Assembly (NCBI GenBank): GCA_963721405.1
Contig: CAVRJA010000014.1
Location: forward strand, 1,898,615 to 1,962,614
Length of the DNA stretch: 64,000 bases
Source of the DNA: JAFNAG01 sp963721405
GTDB lineage: Bacteria; Acidobacteriota; UBA6911
Direction: 5' to 3'
Of this stretch, positions 9,095 through 21,081 are shown in pieces. The translations under genes and the position numbers were made by a program. Under the pieces are notes generated by a model. That model was not told the DNA's origin. It saw only the letters and a list, made by a program, of their open reading frames with translations, and made no database searches. Numbering within the stretch: position 1 is the first letter of the stretch; each line of letters starts with the position of its first letter.

Positions 9095-9700
9095 TTATCC
9101 TGCAAGCGCCTGCAGCGTGTGCCGCAGCAACCCCTCGAAAGAGCGCTCGGCCATCCCGGACCGCAGGACGGTCGAAAGCGCTTTCTCCGCGCCGGCCCTC
9201 GGATACCCCAGATTCACCAGGGCCGAAAGAATGTCCTCATGCAGCCCGTCCGCGGCGGGGCGTGACCCGGCCGCCGTTCGCTGTTCCGGCAGCAGGAATG
9301 GAGTGATCTGGCCCTTCAGTTCGAGGACCAGTCGCTCTGCCGTCTTCCGCCCGACGCCCGGGATCGCCGTGAGTCGCGAAAGATTCCCCTCGGCAATCGC
9401 CTGCGCCAGCTCTTCCACTCTCGCACCGGACAGGATCGAAACTGCCAGTTTGGGGCCGATGCCGCTGATGGAGATCAGCTTGAGAAACAGGTCCTTCTCG
9501 CGTTGGGAGCAGAAGCCGAACAAAGCCAGGGCATCCTCCCGTACGTGCGTGTGCACCTTCAGCATCACCTCGCTCCCCTCCTCGGGAAGCTCGTAGAAGC
9601 TCGTGAGCGGGATAGACACCTCATAACCGACTCCCTGGACGTCGACAAGCACAAGGTTCGGCTTTTTCTGAAGGAGCTTACCTCTGAGTTGGCCTATCAT
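9095..9700 (-). CDS. ruvA: Holliday junction DNA-binding protein RuvA
   Basis: 201 residues from ATG at 9700 (MIGQLRGKLLQKKP). A frame extension to 9739 adds 13 residues with no family match. Domain I (OB fold) covers about residues 1-65. The two helix-hairpin-helix motifs lie in the middle (ISGIGPKLAVSIL; IPGVGRKTAERLV). The C-terminal RuvB-binding domain closes the protein (DILSALVNLGYPRAGAEKAL). It is the first gene of the five-gene minus-strand run. No strong ribosome-binding site precedes the ATG, and no ruvC lies upstream; the upstream 760 bp are gene-free. Confidence 0.95.
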   Translation of the reverse strand: MIGQLRGKLLQKKPNLVLVDVQGVGYEVSIPLTSFYELPEEGSEVMLKVHTHVREDALALFGFCSQREKDLFLKLISISGIGPKLAVSILSGARVEELAQAIAEGNLSRLTAIPGVGRKTAERLVLELKGQITPFLLPEQRTAAGSRPAADGLHEDILSALVNLGYPRAGAEKALSTVLRSGMAERSFEGLLRHTLQALAG

Positions 9701-9941
9701 TCGGAGACTATCGCTTCCATTGAAAACGCACGTAAACATAACACAAAACCGCCGCCATAATCACTCTCATCAGATCGCGCCCGGCAGTCAGTAGGTCCGG
9801 TCCGGCGGCTGGGACCTACCGGCTGCCGGGACCTGATTGAGGTCGCCGCCTAATTGTTTTGGGTGCCGCTCTTTTAGGACAGAAGATTTATCGCACCATT
9901 ATGTGAGTTGGGATTGCAGTCGGAAGAGCCCCACCCAAAAC

Positions 9942-10035
9942 ATTTGTCATTTATCATTTGTCAATGGTCATTTGTCATTTGTCGGTGGTGAGCCTTTGGT
10001 CTGCGAAAATGACAATTGATAATTGACAAATGATC
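9942..10035. repeat. heptamer array with opposing arm (GTCATTT / AATGACA type)
   Basis: From about 9942 to 9985 the sequence steps in 7-bp units such as GTCATTT, ATCATTT, GTCATTT, GTCATTT. From about 10008 to 10035 it steps in the complementary sense (AATGACA, ATTGATA, ATTGACA, AATGATC). The two arms could pair as a hairpin with a loop of about 22 bases. The array appears to continue past the inserted element at 10204-10224, which suggests that the insertion came later. Confidence 0.75.
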
Positions 10036-10203
10036 ACTACTGTCCGGTTAATTTTTGGCAGATCTGCAAATAACCGCGTCATTACTGGTGATTCGCAGAA
10101 ATGGGCCGTAATCGATTTCATTTTTTGCGGGAAACTCTGTTATTGACATCAAAGGACTTACAACCTCTCCGGAAGCTTTTTCGGAGCTTAACCGGACAGT
10201 AGT
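10036..10203. mobile_element. MITE-like non-autonomous element, 168 bp
   Basis: Terminal inverted repeats ACTACTGTCCGGTTAA (10036-10051) and its exact reverse complement (10188-10203), 16 of 16. Both ends are flanked by the direct repeat GACAAATGATC (10025-10035 and 10204-10214), which fits an 11-bp target-site duplication. There is no transposase frame inside. IS4-like elements make duplications of 9-12 bp, so an IS4-type parent is plausible; this is inference, and no parent is present in the window. A caution is that the target itself is a heptamer array containing similar words. Confidence 0.8.
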
Positions 10204-10397
10204 GACAAATGATCATTGATCAATTCTTCGCGCGCGGCCCCCTTATGAGGTCGGGGTGGCCATAAGTGGTCAAGCAGCGGCACTTGTTTGAACTGGAGGT
10301 TTGCATATCTTTGCGTATTCGCTTAACTTGCGGTCCGTTCTGAAAGAGCCGCACCTAATTGTTTTGGACGGGCGGGACAGGATGGGTCCCGTTTATG

Positions 10398-10403
10398 TAT
10401 AAT
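10398..10403 (+). promoter_or_regulatory. candidate -10 box for purF
   Basis: TATAAT matches the sigma-70 -10 consensus exactly and lies 62 bp upstream of purF. No convincing -35 box is found at 16-18 bp spacing, so only the -10 element is claimed. Confidence 0.4.
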
Positions 10404-10465
10404 GCACACGATCCGAATCTCATTTCTTCTCGACTGCGGGATGATGAGGGATCGGTTTCGGAGGC

Positions 10466-11893
10466 ATGATGTCTGAAGCTGGGTTTCACGAGGAGTGCGG
10501 CATCTTCGCAATCGTTTCCCACCCGGAGGCGGCGCGCCTGACCTACCTGGGTCTGTATGCGCTGCAGCACCGTGGGCAGGAGTCTGCCGGGATCGTCAGT
10601 TCGGACGGCAGAAAACTGCACCAGCAGAAGGGGATGGGGCACGTGGCGGAGGTGTTCAACGAGACCTGTCTGGAGCATCTGGGCGGCGACAGCGCCATCG
10701 GGCATGTCCGCTACTCCACGGCAGGCGACAGCTCGATCGCGAATGCGCAGCCGATCCTGGTCGACAGCTGGCGCGGTCCGCTCGCATTGGCTCATAACGG
10801 CAACCTCGTCAACGCAGCCGCCCTGCGCCGTGAACTGGAGCGCGACGGCGCCATTTTCAATTCGACCAGCGACAGCGAGGTGATCCTCCACCTGCTGTGC
10901 CGCTCGAGGAAGCGAACGTTCCTCGAGGCGTTTTCCGAAGTGCTCCACCTGATCCAGGGAGCTTATTCCCTGGTGGTGCTGACGCCGAATTTCCTGGTCG
11001 TCGCCAGGGATCCGAGAGGTTTTCGTCCGCTTTGCATGGGGCGTGTCGACGGCCGCTATGTCTTTGCTTCGGAAACGTGCGCCTTCGACCTGATCGATGC
11101 CACGTACATCCGGGACGTCGAGCCCGGCGAGATCATCCTGGTGGAAGGGGACAGCCTGGAATCCCATTTCCTTCTCCCCCGGGAGAAGCCGGCGCACTGC
11201 ATATTCGAGCACGTCTACTTCAGCCGCCCCGACAGCCTGGTTTTCGGCAGGAATGTCAATGCGAGCCGCCGGCTGCTGGGAAAGTACCTTGCGATCGAGC
11301 ACCCCGTGGATGCGGATGCGGTGGTGCCGGTGCCGGATTCGGGAGTTTCGGCCGCCCTCGGCTATGCGCAGCAGAGTGGCATACCGCTGGAATTCGGTCT
11401 GATCCGGAACCACTACGTCGGCAGGACCTTCATCGAGCCGCGCCAGTCGATCCGCAATTTCGGGGTCAAGGTGAAGCTGAACCCCGTGCGGGAAATCCTG
11501 CGCGACAAGCGGATCATCCTGGTCGACGATTCGATCGTGCGCGGCACCACCAGCCGCAAGATCGTGCACATCATCCGGGCGGTCGGGGCGAAGGAGATCC
11601 ATGTGCGCATCACCTCTCCGCCCATCGTCGGTCCGTGCTATTACGGCATCGACACGCCGACCAAACGGGAGCTGATCGCCTCGTCCAAATCGGTCGCGGA
11701 AATCGAAAAGTTCATCGGCGCCGATTCACTGCGATATCTGAGTCTGGAATCTCTCCTGAAATCGGTGGGCAACGGCGACAGTTACTGCTCTGCATGCTTT
11801 ACCGACCACTATCCGACCGACGTGGTTCAGGAAGAACGCCAGAAAGAACTCTTCGGCAGGGACATGGTGCAGATTCTCCCCTCAACCCAGTGA
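10466..11893 (+). CDS. purF: amidophosphoribosyltransferase
   Basis: 475 residues. PurF catalyses the first step of purine synthesis: PRPP plus glutamine gives phosphoribosylamine. The protein begins MMSEAGFHEECGIF; the Cys of ECGIF (residue 11) is the Ntn-type glutamine-amidotransferase nucleophile, exposed after removal of a 10-residue propeptide. The glutaminase domain includes LQHRGQESAGI and GHVRYST. The PRTase domain has the PRPP loop ILVDDSIVRGTTS. Cysteines at GPCYYGID and in SYCSACF fit the iron-sulphur-bearing B. subtilis type. ATG occurs twice in a row; the second (10469) has better spacing from GGAGG. purM and purN follow on the same strand. Confidence 0.96.
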   Translation: MMSEAGFHEECGIFAIVSHPEAARLTYLGLYALQHRGQESAGIVSSDGRKLHQQKGMGHVAEVFNETCLEHLGGDSAIGHVRYSTAGDSSIANAQPILVDSWRGPLALAHNGNLVNAAALRRELERDGAIFNSTSDSEVILHLLCRSRKRTFLEAFSEVLHLIQGAYSLVVLTPNFLVVARDPRGFRPLCMGRVDGRYVFASETCAFDLIDATYIRDVEPGEIILVEGDSLESHFLLPREKPAHCIFEHVYFSRPDSLVFGRNVNASRRLLGKYLAIEHPVDADAVVPVPDSGVSAALGYAQQSGIPLEFGLIRNHYVGRTFIEPRQSIRNFGVKVKLNPVREILRDKRIILVDDSIVRGTTSRKIVHIIRAVGAKEIHVRITSPPIVGPCYYGIDTPTKRELIASSKSVAEIEKFIGADSLRYLSLESLLKSVGNGDSYCSACFTDHYPTDVVQEERQKELFGRDMVQILPSTQ

Positions 11894-11908
11894 CCTCCGT
11901 GTTCATCC

Positions 11909-12964
11909 ATGGAAAAATCTGACCCTGTGAAAATGACGTACGCCGGATCCGGCGTGGACATCGATGCCGCGACCGAAGCCAAGAGGCGCATTCGGACGCT
12001 GGCCCGCGCGACCTTCACGCCCGAAGTGCTGACCGACATCGGCAGCTTCGGCGCCCTGTTCCGGCTCGATAAGGACCGGTACATCGAGCCGCTCCTGGTT
12101 TCCAGCTGCGACGGCGTGGGGACCAAACTCAAAATCGCATTCATGACCGGGATTCACAACACGGTCGGGTACGATCTGGTGTCGCACTGCGTGTCCGACA
12201 TCCTGGTCCAGGGGGCACGGCCGCTCTTTTTCCTCGACTACATCGCATGCGGCCGGCTCGAGTCAGGCGTAGTGGAACAGGTCGTCGTCGGGTTGGCGCG
12301 CGGGTGCCGCGAAATGGGCTGCGCCCTCATCGGCGGCGAGACTGCCGAGATGCCGGACTTCTATGCGCCGGGCGAGTACGACCTTGCAGGCTTCATCGTC
12401 GGCGTTGTCGAGCGGTCGCGGCTGGTGGACGGGACGCGCATACGGGTCGGCGACCGCCTTCTCGGAATCGCGTCGGCCGGCTTGCACACAAACGGATACT
12501 CGTTGGCTCGCAGGCTCTTCTTTGATCGCCTCAAATTCGGGCACGGTGACTTTGTGACCGGACTCGGCTCCACGATTGCCGACGTCCTGCTTGCCCCTCA
12601 TCGCAGCTACCTCCGGTTGCTGGAGCCGCTGCTTGATGCGCATGTCCTGAAGGGCATGGCGCACATCACCGGTGGCGGAATCACGGAAAACCTCCCCCGC
12701 ATCCTGCCGCCCGGCACGGCCGCAGTGGTTCGAAAGGGCAGCTGGCCGGTACTGCCGGTCTTCCATTACCTGCAGCACGAAGGGAACATCGAGGAGGCGG
12801 AGATGTACCGCACTTTCAACATGGGGATCGGCATGATCCTGGTCGTGTCCCCGGAAGATCTGCCGCACGTGGCCGGGCGTCTCGCGTCACAGAACGAACC
12901 CTGCCACGAAATCGGCGGCATCTCGGCAGGAGACGGAACGGTTCAGTACACCGAAGGGAGTTGA
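11909..12964 (+). CDS. purM: phosphoribosylformylglycinamidine cyclo-ligase (AIR synthetase)
   Basis: 351 residues, the usual PurM length. It closes the imidazole ring in step five of purine synthesis using ATP. Conserved blocks: YAGSGVDIDAA at the N-terminus, SSCDGVGTKLKIA (ATP/phosphate binding), DLVSHCVSDILVQGA, IGGETAEMPDFY, GIASAGLHTNGYSLAR, and HITGGGITENLPRILP. It begins 15 bp after purF stops, and purN follows 27 bp downstream, so the three form one operon. Confidence 0.97.
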   Translation: MEKSDPVKMTYAGSGVDIDAATEAKRRIRTLARATFTPEVLTDIGSFGALFRLDKDRYIEPLLVSSCDGVGTKLKIAFMTGIHNTVGYDLVSHCVSDILVQGARPLFFLDYIACGRLESGVVEQVVVGLARGCREMGCALIGGETAEMPDFYAPGEYDLAGFIVGVVERSRLVDGTRIRVGDRLLGIASAGLHTNGYSLARRLFFDRLKFGHGDFVTGLGSTIADVLLAPHRSYLRLLEPLLDAHVLKGMAHITGGGITENLPRILPPGTAAVVRKGSWPVLPVFHYLQHEGNIEEAEMYRTFNMGIGMILVVSPEDLPHVAGRLASQNEPCHEIGGISAGDGTVQYTEGS

Positions 12965-12991
12965 TCCGGCTGCCCTCTGAGGAAATCGACT

Positions 12992-13567
12992 ATGACAGAA
13001 AATCGGAGGTTGGCCATCCTGCTCTCGGGGCGCGGGTCAAATTTCGTCGCTATTCACGATGCGATCCGCCGTGGGGATGTGCGCGCCACCATCGCCTGCG
13101 TGATCAGCAACGTGCCGGACGCGGCCGGTTTGGCGCGGGCCTGCGAATTCGGGCTCAGCACGGTCTGCGTGCCCTCAAAGGGGGCCGAGAGAACTGATTA
13201 CGACCGGCGCCTTCTGGCCGCGCTGGAGCCTTTCCAGCCCGCTTTGATTTGTCTGGCCGGTTTCATGCGGGTGCTCTCCTCCGACTTCATCCGCGCCTAT
13301 CGGGGCCGGATACTGAACATCCATCCGGCTCTGCTGCCGTCGTTTCCCGGCCTTCATGCGCAACGGCAGGCGCTCGAGCATGGCGTGCGCGTCAGCGGCT
13401 GCACCGTGCACCTGGTGGACGAGGGGGTCGACACCGGCCGGATTCTGATGCAGCGGGCCGTCGAGGTGCTCGACGGCGATACCGAAGAGTCCCTCTCGGC
13501 CAGGATTCTCGAGCAGGAGCACGATGTCTATTGGCGGGCGATCGCCGCAGTCCTGGACCGGGATTGA
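12992..13567 (+). CDS. purN: phosphoribosylglycinamide formyltransferase (GAR transformylase)
   Basis: 191 residues. PurN formylates GAR with 10-formyl-tetrahydrofolate. It starts RRLAILLSGRGSNF, the phosphate-binding loop. The catalytic region ILNIHPALLPSFPG carries the Asn/His pair, and the third catalytic residue is the Asp in VDEGVDTGRIL. The later part, VRVSGCTVHLV, is also typical. The gene completes purFMN. The 122 bp between it and tyrS have no clear terminator. Confidence 0.96.
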   Translation: MTENRRLAILLSGRGSNFVAIHDAIRRGDVRATIACVISNVPDAAGLARACEFGLSTVCVPSKGAERTDYDRRLLAALEPFQPALICLAGFMRVLSSDFIRAYRGRILNIHPALLPSFPGLHAQRQALEHGVRVSGCTVHLVDEGVDTGRILMQRAVEVLDGDTEESLSARILEQEHDVYWRAIAAVLDRD

Positions 13568-13689
13568 CGATGAAAAGCAGCCGGCGCCCGGACGCAGTGG
13601 CGGAGTTGACGCAGAGAGAACGTGGATTTTCTCGGGAGTCTTTGGGCGCCGGCGATCCGGCGGTTGCTACAATGTCTACAAGGACGGAA

Positions 13690-14952
13690 ATGAAGAGCGC
13701 ACAAGAACAGCTGGATTACCTGCGCAAAGGCGCGGTCGAGATCATCAGCGAGGCGGAGGCGAAACAGAAGTTCGAGAAGTCGCTGCGCACCGGAATCCCG
13801 TTGAAGGTCAAGGTGGGATTCGATCCCACCGCCCCGGATCTGCACCTCGGACACGCGGTCCTGCTGCGGAAGATGAAACATTTCCAGGACCTCGGCCACT
13901 GCGTGATATTTCTCATCGGGGATTTCACCGCATCCATCGGCGATCCCACGGGAAGATCCCGCACCAGGCCGCCCCTGACCGCGGAGGAGATTGCTGCCAA
14001 CGCCGAAACGTTCAAGAGCCAGGTCTTCAAGATTCTCGACGCCGAGCGGACCGTGATCGATTTCAACAGCCGCTGGCTCGGCAAACTCACATCCTCAGAC
14101 TGGATCCGTTTGTGCTCGCGCTACACCGTCGCCCGCATGCTCGAGCGGGATGACTTCGCCAAGAGGCTCAAGGCTAATCAGCCCATTTCGATCCACGAGC
14201 TGCTCTACCCGCTGGCGCAGGCGTACGATTCCGTGGCCCTGCAGGCGGATTTTGAATTCGGGGGAACGGACCAGAAATTCAACCTGCTGGTCGGCCGCGA
14301 CATCATGCGCGAATACGGGCTTGAACCGCAGGCGATCCTGACAACGCCCCTGCTCGAAGGGACCGACGGGGTGGAAAAAATGAGCAAGTCGCTCGGCAAC
14401 TACATCGCATTCAATGATCTGCCGACGGACATTTTCGGGAAAGTGATGTCGATTTCCGATCTGCTGATGTTCCGGTATCTGGAGTTGTTGACGGATCACC
14501 CCTTAGCTGAAATCGCGAAATGGAAGGCAGATGTGCAGTCCGGCGGTTTGCATCCGATGGAGTTGAAGGCCCAACTGGCATTTGAAATTGTCAGGGATTT
14601 TCACGGAGCCGATGCGGCACGCGCTGCGAAGGAACATTTTGCCCGGGTGCATCAGCGCCGACAGGCGCCGGAACAGATGAGTGAAATCCGGGTCAAGATC
14701 GGCGATCAGATGGCGGAGATGCAGGATGGTGTGGACGTCCGGCTGGCGCCTGGAGACAAGATCGTGGATCTGCTCGTGTCGTCGGAGCTCGTGCAGTCCA
14801 AGAGTGAAGCCCGGCGGCTGATCAAAGCCGGAGCGGTGTCTGTCGACGGCGAAAAGGCCACGGACGTGACCGCAGCGCTGCCCTCCGGGAAGACCGATTT
14901 CGTGCTCCGGTGCGGGAAACTGGGGTTTCGCCGGGTAAGGGTCGTATCATAG
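13690..14952 (+). CDS. tyrS: tyrosyl-tRNA synthetase
   Basis: 420 residues from the ATG at 13690 (MKSAQEQLDYL), with AAGGACGG just upstream. The frame is open much further 5' but overlaps purN, and an ATG at 13672 lacks a ribosome-binding site. It is a class I synthetase: the HIGH-type motif is HLGH in DLHLGHAVLL, and the KMSKS motif is intact (VEKMSKSLGN). A C-terminal S4 RNA-binding domain begins near DKIVDLLVSSELVQSKSEAR. The length and the HLGH form fit the TyrZ-like branch of bacterial TyrRS; this assignment is inference. Confidence 0.95.
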   Translation: MKSAQEQLDYLRKGAVEIISEAEAKQKFEKSLRTGIPLKVKVGFDPTAPDLHLGHAVLLRKMKHFQDLGHCVIFLIGDFTASIGDPTGRSRTRPPLTAEEIAANAETFKSQVFKILDAERTVIDFNSRWLGKLTSSDWIRLCSRYTVARMLERDDFAKRLKANQPISIHELLYPLAQAYDSVALQADFEFGGTDQKFNLLVGRDIMREYGLEPQAILTTPLLEGTDGVEKMSKSLGNYIAFNDLPTDIFGKVMSISDLLMFRYLELLTDHPLAEIAKWKADVQSGGLHPMELKAQLAFEIVRDFHGADAARAAKEHFARVHQRRQAPEQMSEIRVKIGDQMAEMQDGVDVRLAPGDKIVDLLVSSELVQSKSEARRLIKAGAVSVDGEKATDVTAALPSGKTDFVLRCGKLGFRRVRVVS

Positions 14953-15152
14953 GGGCAAATCCATTGATTTTTTTGGATTTCTGCAGTTTTCCCCCGGGAG
15001 AGGTTCAGGAGGAGGGATTTTTTCGGTTTCCTGTGTTTTTTCTCTTCCCATCGCCTGCAAGTTGTGTTTATAATGCGCTCCCTTTGAAAGATAGCCCGCA
15101 GGTAGAGTAGGCCCGCAGGTGGAAAAAGGCCCCCAAAAAGAAGCTTTAGGGG

Positions 15153-15181
15153 TTGACAAGAGGGAGGCAGACTCGTAAGAT
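15153..15181 (+). promoter_or_regulatory. rRNA operon promoter
   Basis: TTGACA at 15153-15158, a 17-bp spacer, then TAAGAT at 15176-15181. The -35 is a perfect consensus and the spacing is optimal. It lies about 120 bp upstream of the mature 16S start. A second -10-like TATAAT at 15069 may mark an upstream promoter but lacks a clear -35. Confidence 0.75.
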
Positions 15182-15189
15182 TGGAGATT

Positions 15190-15221
15190 GCCTGGATCTT
15201 TGAAAACTAGATAGTGCGTGC
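15190..15221 (+). other. 5' arm of 16S precursor processing stem
   Basis: This segment pairs, with few mismatches, with 16900-16931 just past the 16S 3' end. The core AACTAGATAG...GCGTGC matches GCACGC...CTATCTAGTT on the other side. Such a stem brings the ends of pre-16S together for RNase III cleavage. Confidence 0.75.
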
Positions 15222-15302
15222 CGAAATTCATTCCTTGAAAGAATTTCCAGTAAAACAACACCAGTGAGATTTTGAATCGCAAGATTCAAGACTCTTCGAA
15301 TT

Positions 15303-16840
<1,538 letters not shown>

Positions 16841-17044
16841 GGATGATGGACGGAAGCACCCTTCTTCGGAAGGGTTGCCGAGTCCGGAAGGAATCGACAG
16901 CACGCCTATCTAGTTTCCAGAGATGCCAGGCAGTTGATGGCCAACAAGATTCGGGACCGCGACAGCGGTCCCGAACACAGAGAGCTTTGGCCCGGTTGGG
17001 GATCGGTATCATGGGCCGAAGACGCGCCGGTTCGGCTGAGAAAA

Positions 17045-17121
17045 GGGCCTATAGCTCAGTTGGCTAGAGCGCACCCCTGATAAGGGTGAGGTCGGTAGTT
17101 CGACTCTACCTAGGCCCACCA
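17045..17121 (+). tRNA. tRNA-Ile (GAT anticodon)
   Basis: 77 nt. Acceptor stem GGGCCTA pairs with TAGGCCC, followed by the discriminator A and an encoded CCA. The anticodon loop reads CTGATAA, with GAT as the anticodon. The T-loop is GTTCGACTC. Position between 16S and 23S is classical. Confidence 0.97.
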
Positions 17122-17158
17122 GCGGCCGAATCTGGCAGGCCGGCCGCGAGCTTCCTAC

Positions 17159-17234
17159 GGGGGTATAGCTCAGCTGGAAGAGCACCTGCTTTGCAAGCAG
17201 GGGGTCAGCGGTTCGAATCCGCTTACCTCCACCA
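17159..17234 (+). tRNA. tRNA-Ala (TGC anticodon)
   Basis: 76 nt. Acceptor GGGGGTA pairs with TACCTCC (one G-U pair), then ACCA with encoded CCA. The anticodon loop TTTGCAA gives TGC. The T-arm GCGGTTCGAATCCGC is perfect. Second spacer tRNA of the rRNA operon, 37 bp after tRNA-Ile. Confidence 0.97.
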
Positions 17235-17446
17235 GTCTGCGCTAAAACTCTGGCTGGCAAGCCGGAGATTTTGCGAAGGCGGGCAGTGCTGGAAATCAAG
17301 AGCTGATGGGGACATGAGCTTTTGATCTCCGGCATGAATCCGGATCGTTAGTTCTTTGACAATCAGGCAACGACGGGTAACAAAAAAATCAAGTGGGCCA
17401 TAGATTGGCTTCCACTGGGATTTCCGATGGGAATTTCAGGTGGAGT

Positions 17447-20474
<3,028 letters not shown>

Positions 20475-20530
20475 TAAAATTTACCCTGCTTGAAATCCGA
20501 CGGATGCCCGTCGTTGACCTGATGATTGGA

Positions 20531-20582
20531 GATTCGAAATTCGAGATTCGAAATTAAACGCTTTCAATTTCGAATCTCGAAT
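20531..20582. repeat. heptamer array with opposing arm between 23S and 5S
   Basis: Units of 7 bp (GATTCGA, AATTCGA, GATTCGA) lead into a perfect inverted repeat. ATTCGAGATTCGAAATT (20539-20555) pairs with its reverse complement at 20566-20582 across a 10-base loop. It lies in the transcribed spacer between 23S and 5S, so it would form a hairpin in the precursor RNA. Confidence 0.8.
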
Positions 20583-20597
20583 CTAGATTTTACGAGC

Positions 20598-20715
20598 TTC
20601 CGGTGACTCTAGCGGAGGGGTCACACCCGTTCCCATCCCGAACACGGTAGTTAAGCCCTCCAGCGCCGATGGTACTGCATTGGCAACGATGTGGGAGAGT
20701 AGGTCGTCGCCGGAT
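20598..20715 (+). rRNA. rrf: 5S ribosomal RNA
   Basis: About 118 nt. The ends TTCCGGTGAC and GTCGCCGGAT pair as helix I. The conserved internal CCCATCCCGAACACGG and the 3' GGGAGAGTAGGTCGTCGCC are present. It is followed directly by an intrinsic terminator. Confidence 0.95.
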
Positions 20716-20723
20716 TAAACATC

Positions 20724-20754
20724 AAAAGCCCCGGTGTTCAAGCCCGGGGCTTTT
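20724..20754 (+). terminator. rRNA operon intrinsic terminator
   Basis: AAAAGCCCCGG and CCGGGGCTTTT form an 11-bp perfect stem around a short loop, with a T run at the end. It begins 9 bp after the 5S gene. Confidence 0.93.
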
Positions 20755-20831
20755 GCATTTTCTCTTCTTCCTCTCTCACACTCAGGAATAGATCCCAATA
20801 TTGAAAACGCAGTTGCCTGCGTTTGAGTTTT

Positions 20832-20846
20832 GTGGGACTATCCCAC
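20832..20846. promoter_or_regulatory. palindrome abutting the antitoxin start
   Basis: GTGGGA-CTA-TCCCAC is a perfect 6+6 inverted repeat ending 1 bp before the ATG at 20848. It could be an operator for autoregulation by the AbrB-like antitoxin or a hairpin that limits translation. Neither can be told from sequence alone. Confidence 0.4.
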
Positions 20847-20847
20847 T

Positions 20848-21081
20848 ATGGCGATATCGACTGCCGACAAGAAGAAGCGCGTGGTGATTCCGGCCGCCCA
20901 GCCCGGTGATGTATTCGATGTGCATCTGCAGGGCGAAGGGAGAGTCCTGCTGGTGCGCCTCATTCGCCCGCAGCCCAAGGCTCGGATGAGCCGGGCCGAA
21001 TGTCTCCGCGCCATGGCTGCCGCGCCACTCCGTCCGGAAATCGATTGGAATGCACTCCGCAAACTTACGCGTGAACCTTGA
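20848..21081 (+). CDS. probable AbrB/MazE-like antitoxin
   Basis: 77 residues from ATG at 20848; a TTG six codons earlier is possible but lies in a palindrome. The N-terminal part, STADKKKRVVIPAAQPGDVF, resembles the swapped-hairpin DNA-binding fold (KGRVTIP...GDVFEV pattern) of AbrB-type antitoxins. The C-terminal half (RMSRAECLRAM...LTREP) would be the toxin-binding tail. Its stop overlaps the TTG start of the PIN-domain gene by 4 bp. The pairing with a PIN protein is the main support; the fold call is moderate. Confidence 0.65.
   Translation: MAISTADKKKRVVIPAAQPGDVFDVHLQGEGRVLLVRLIRPQPKARMSRAECLRAMAAAPLRPEIDWNALRKLTREP

Larger units (their letters stand above)
9701..10465. other. gene-free stretch with repeat array, MITE-like insertion and purF upstream region
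   Basis: No credible gene. Contents in order: a 14-bp motif CCTAATTGTTTTGG at 9849-9862 that recurs directly at 10354-10367; a heptamer array (9942-10035); a 168-bp inverted-repeat element (10036-10203); the remainder of the heptamer array (10204-10224); and the probable purF promoter (TATAAT at 10398-10403). The two 14-bp copies bracket the repeats. Confidence 0.8.
14953..15302 (+). other. rRNA operon promoter and leader region
   Basis: No gene. It holds two candidate promoters (TATAAT at 15069-15074; a full -35/-10 pair at 15153-15181), the leader strand of the 16S processing stem (15190-15221), and a boxA-like ATCTTTGAAAA within it. Confidence 0.8.

Noticed and set aside
7767..9596. 609-codon plus-strand frame across moxR, ruvB and ruvA
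   Set aside because: Entirely antisense to RuvA/RuvB, which have intact motifs; no ribosome-binding site or family match.
10355..11602. 415-codon minus-strand frame over purF
   Set aside because: Shadow of purF, an unmistakable gene with catalytic residues in place.
13642..13673. Promoter for tyrS (TTGGGC and TACAAT)
   Set aside because: The spacing is 20 bp, too long, and the -35 match is weak; not listed as a feature.
14953..15068. T-box-like leader or riboswitch upstream of the rRNA operon
   Set aside because: No T-box motif or riboswitch core was seen; it is the rRNA promoter region.
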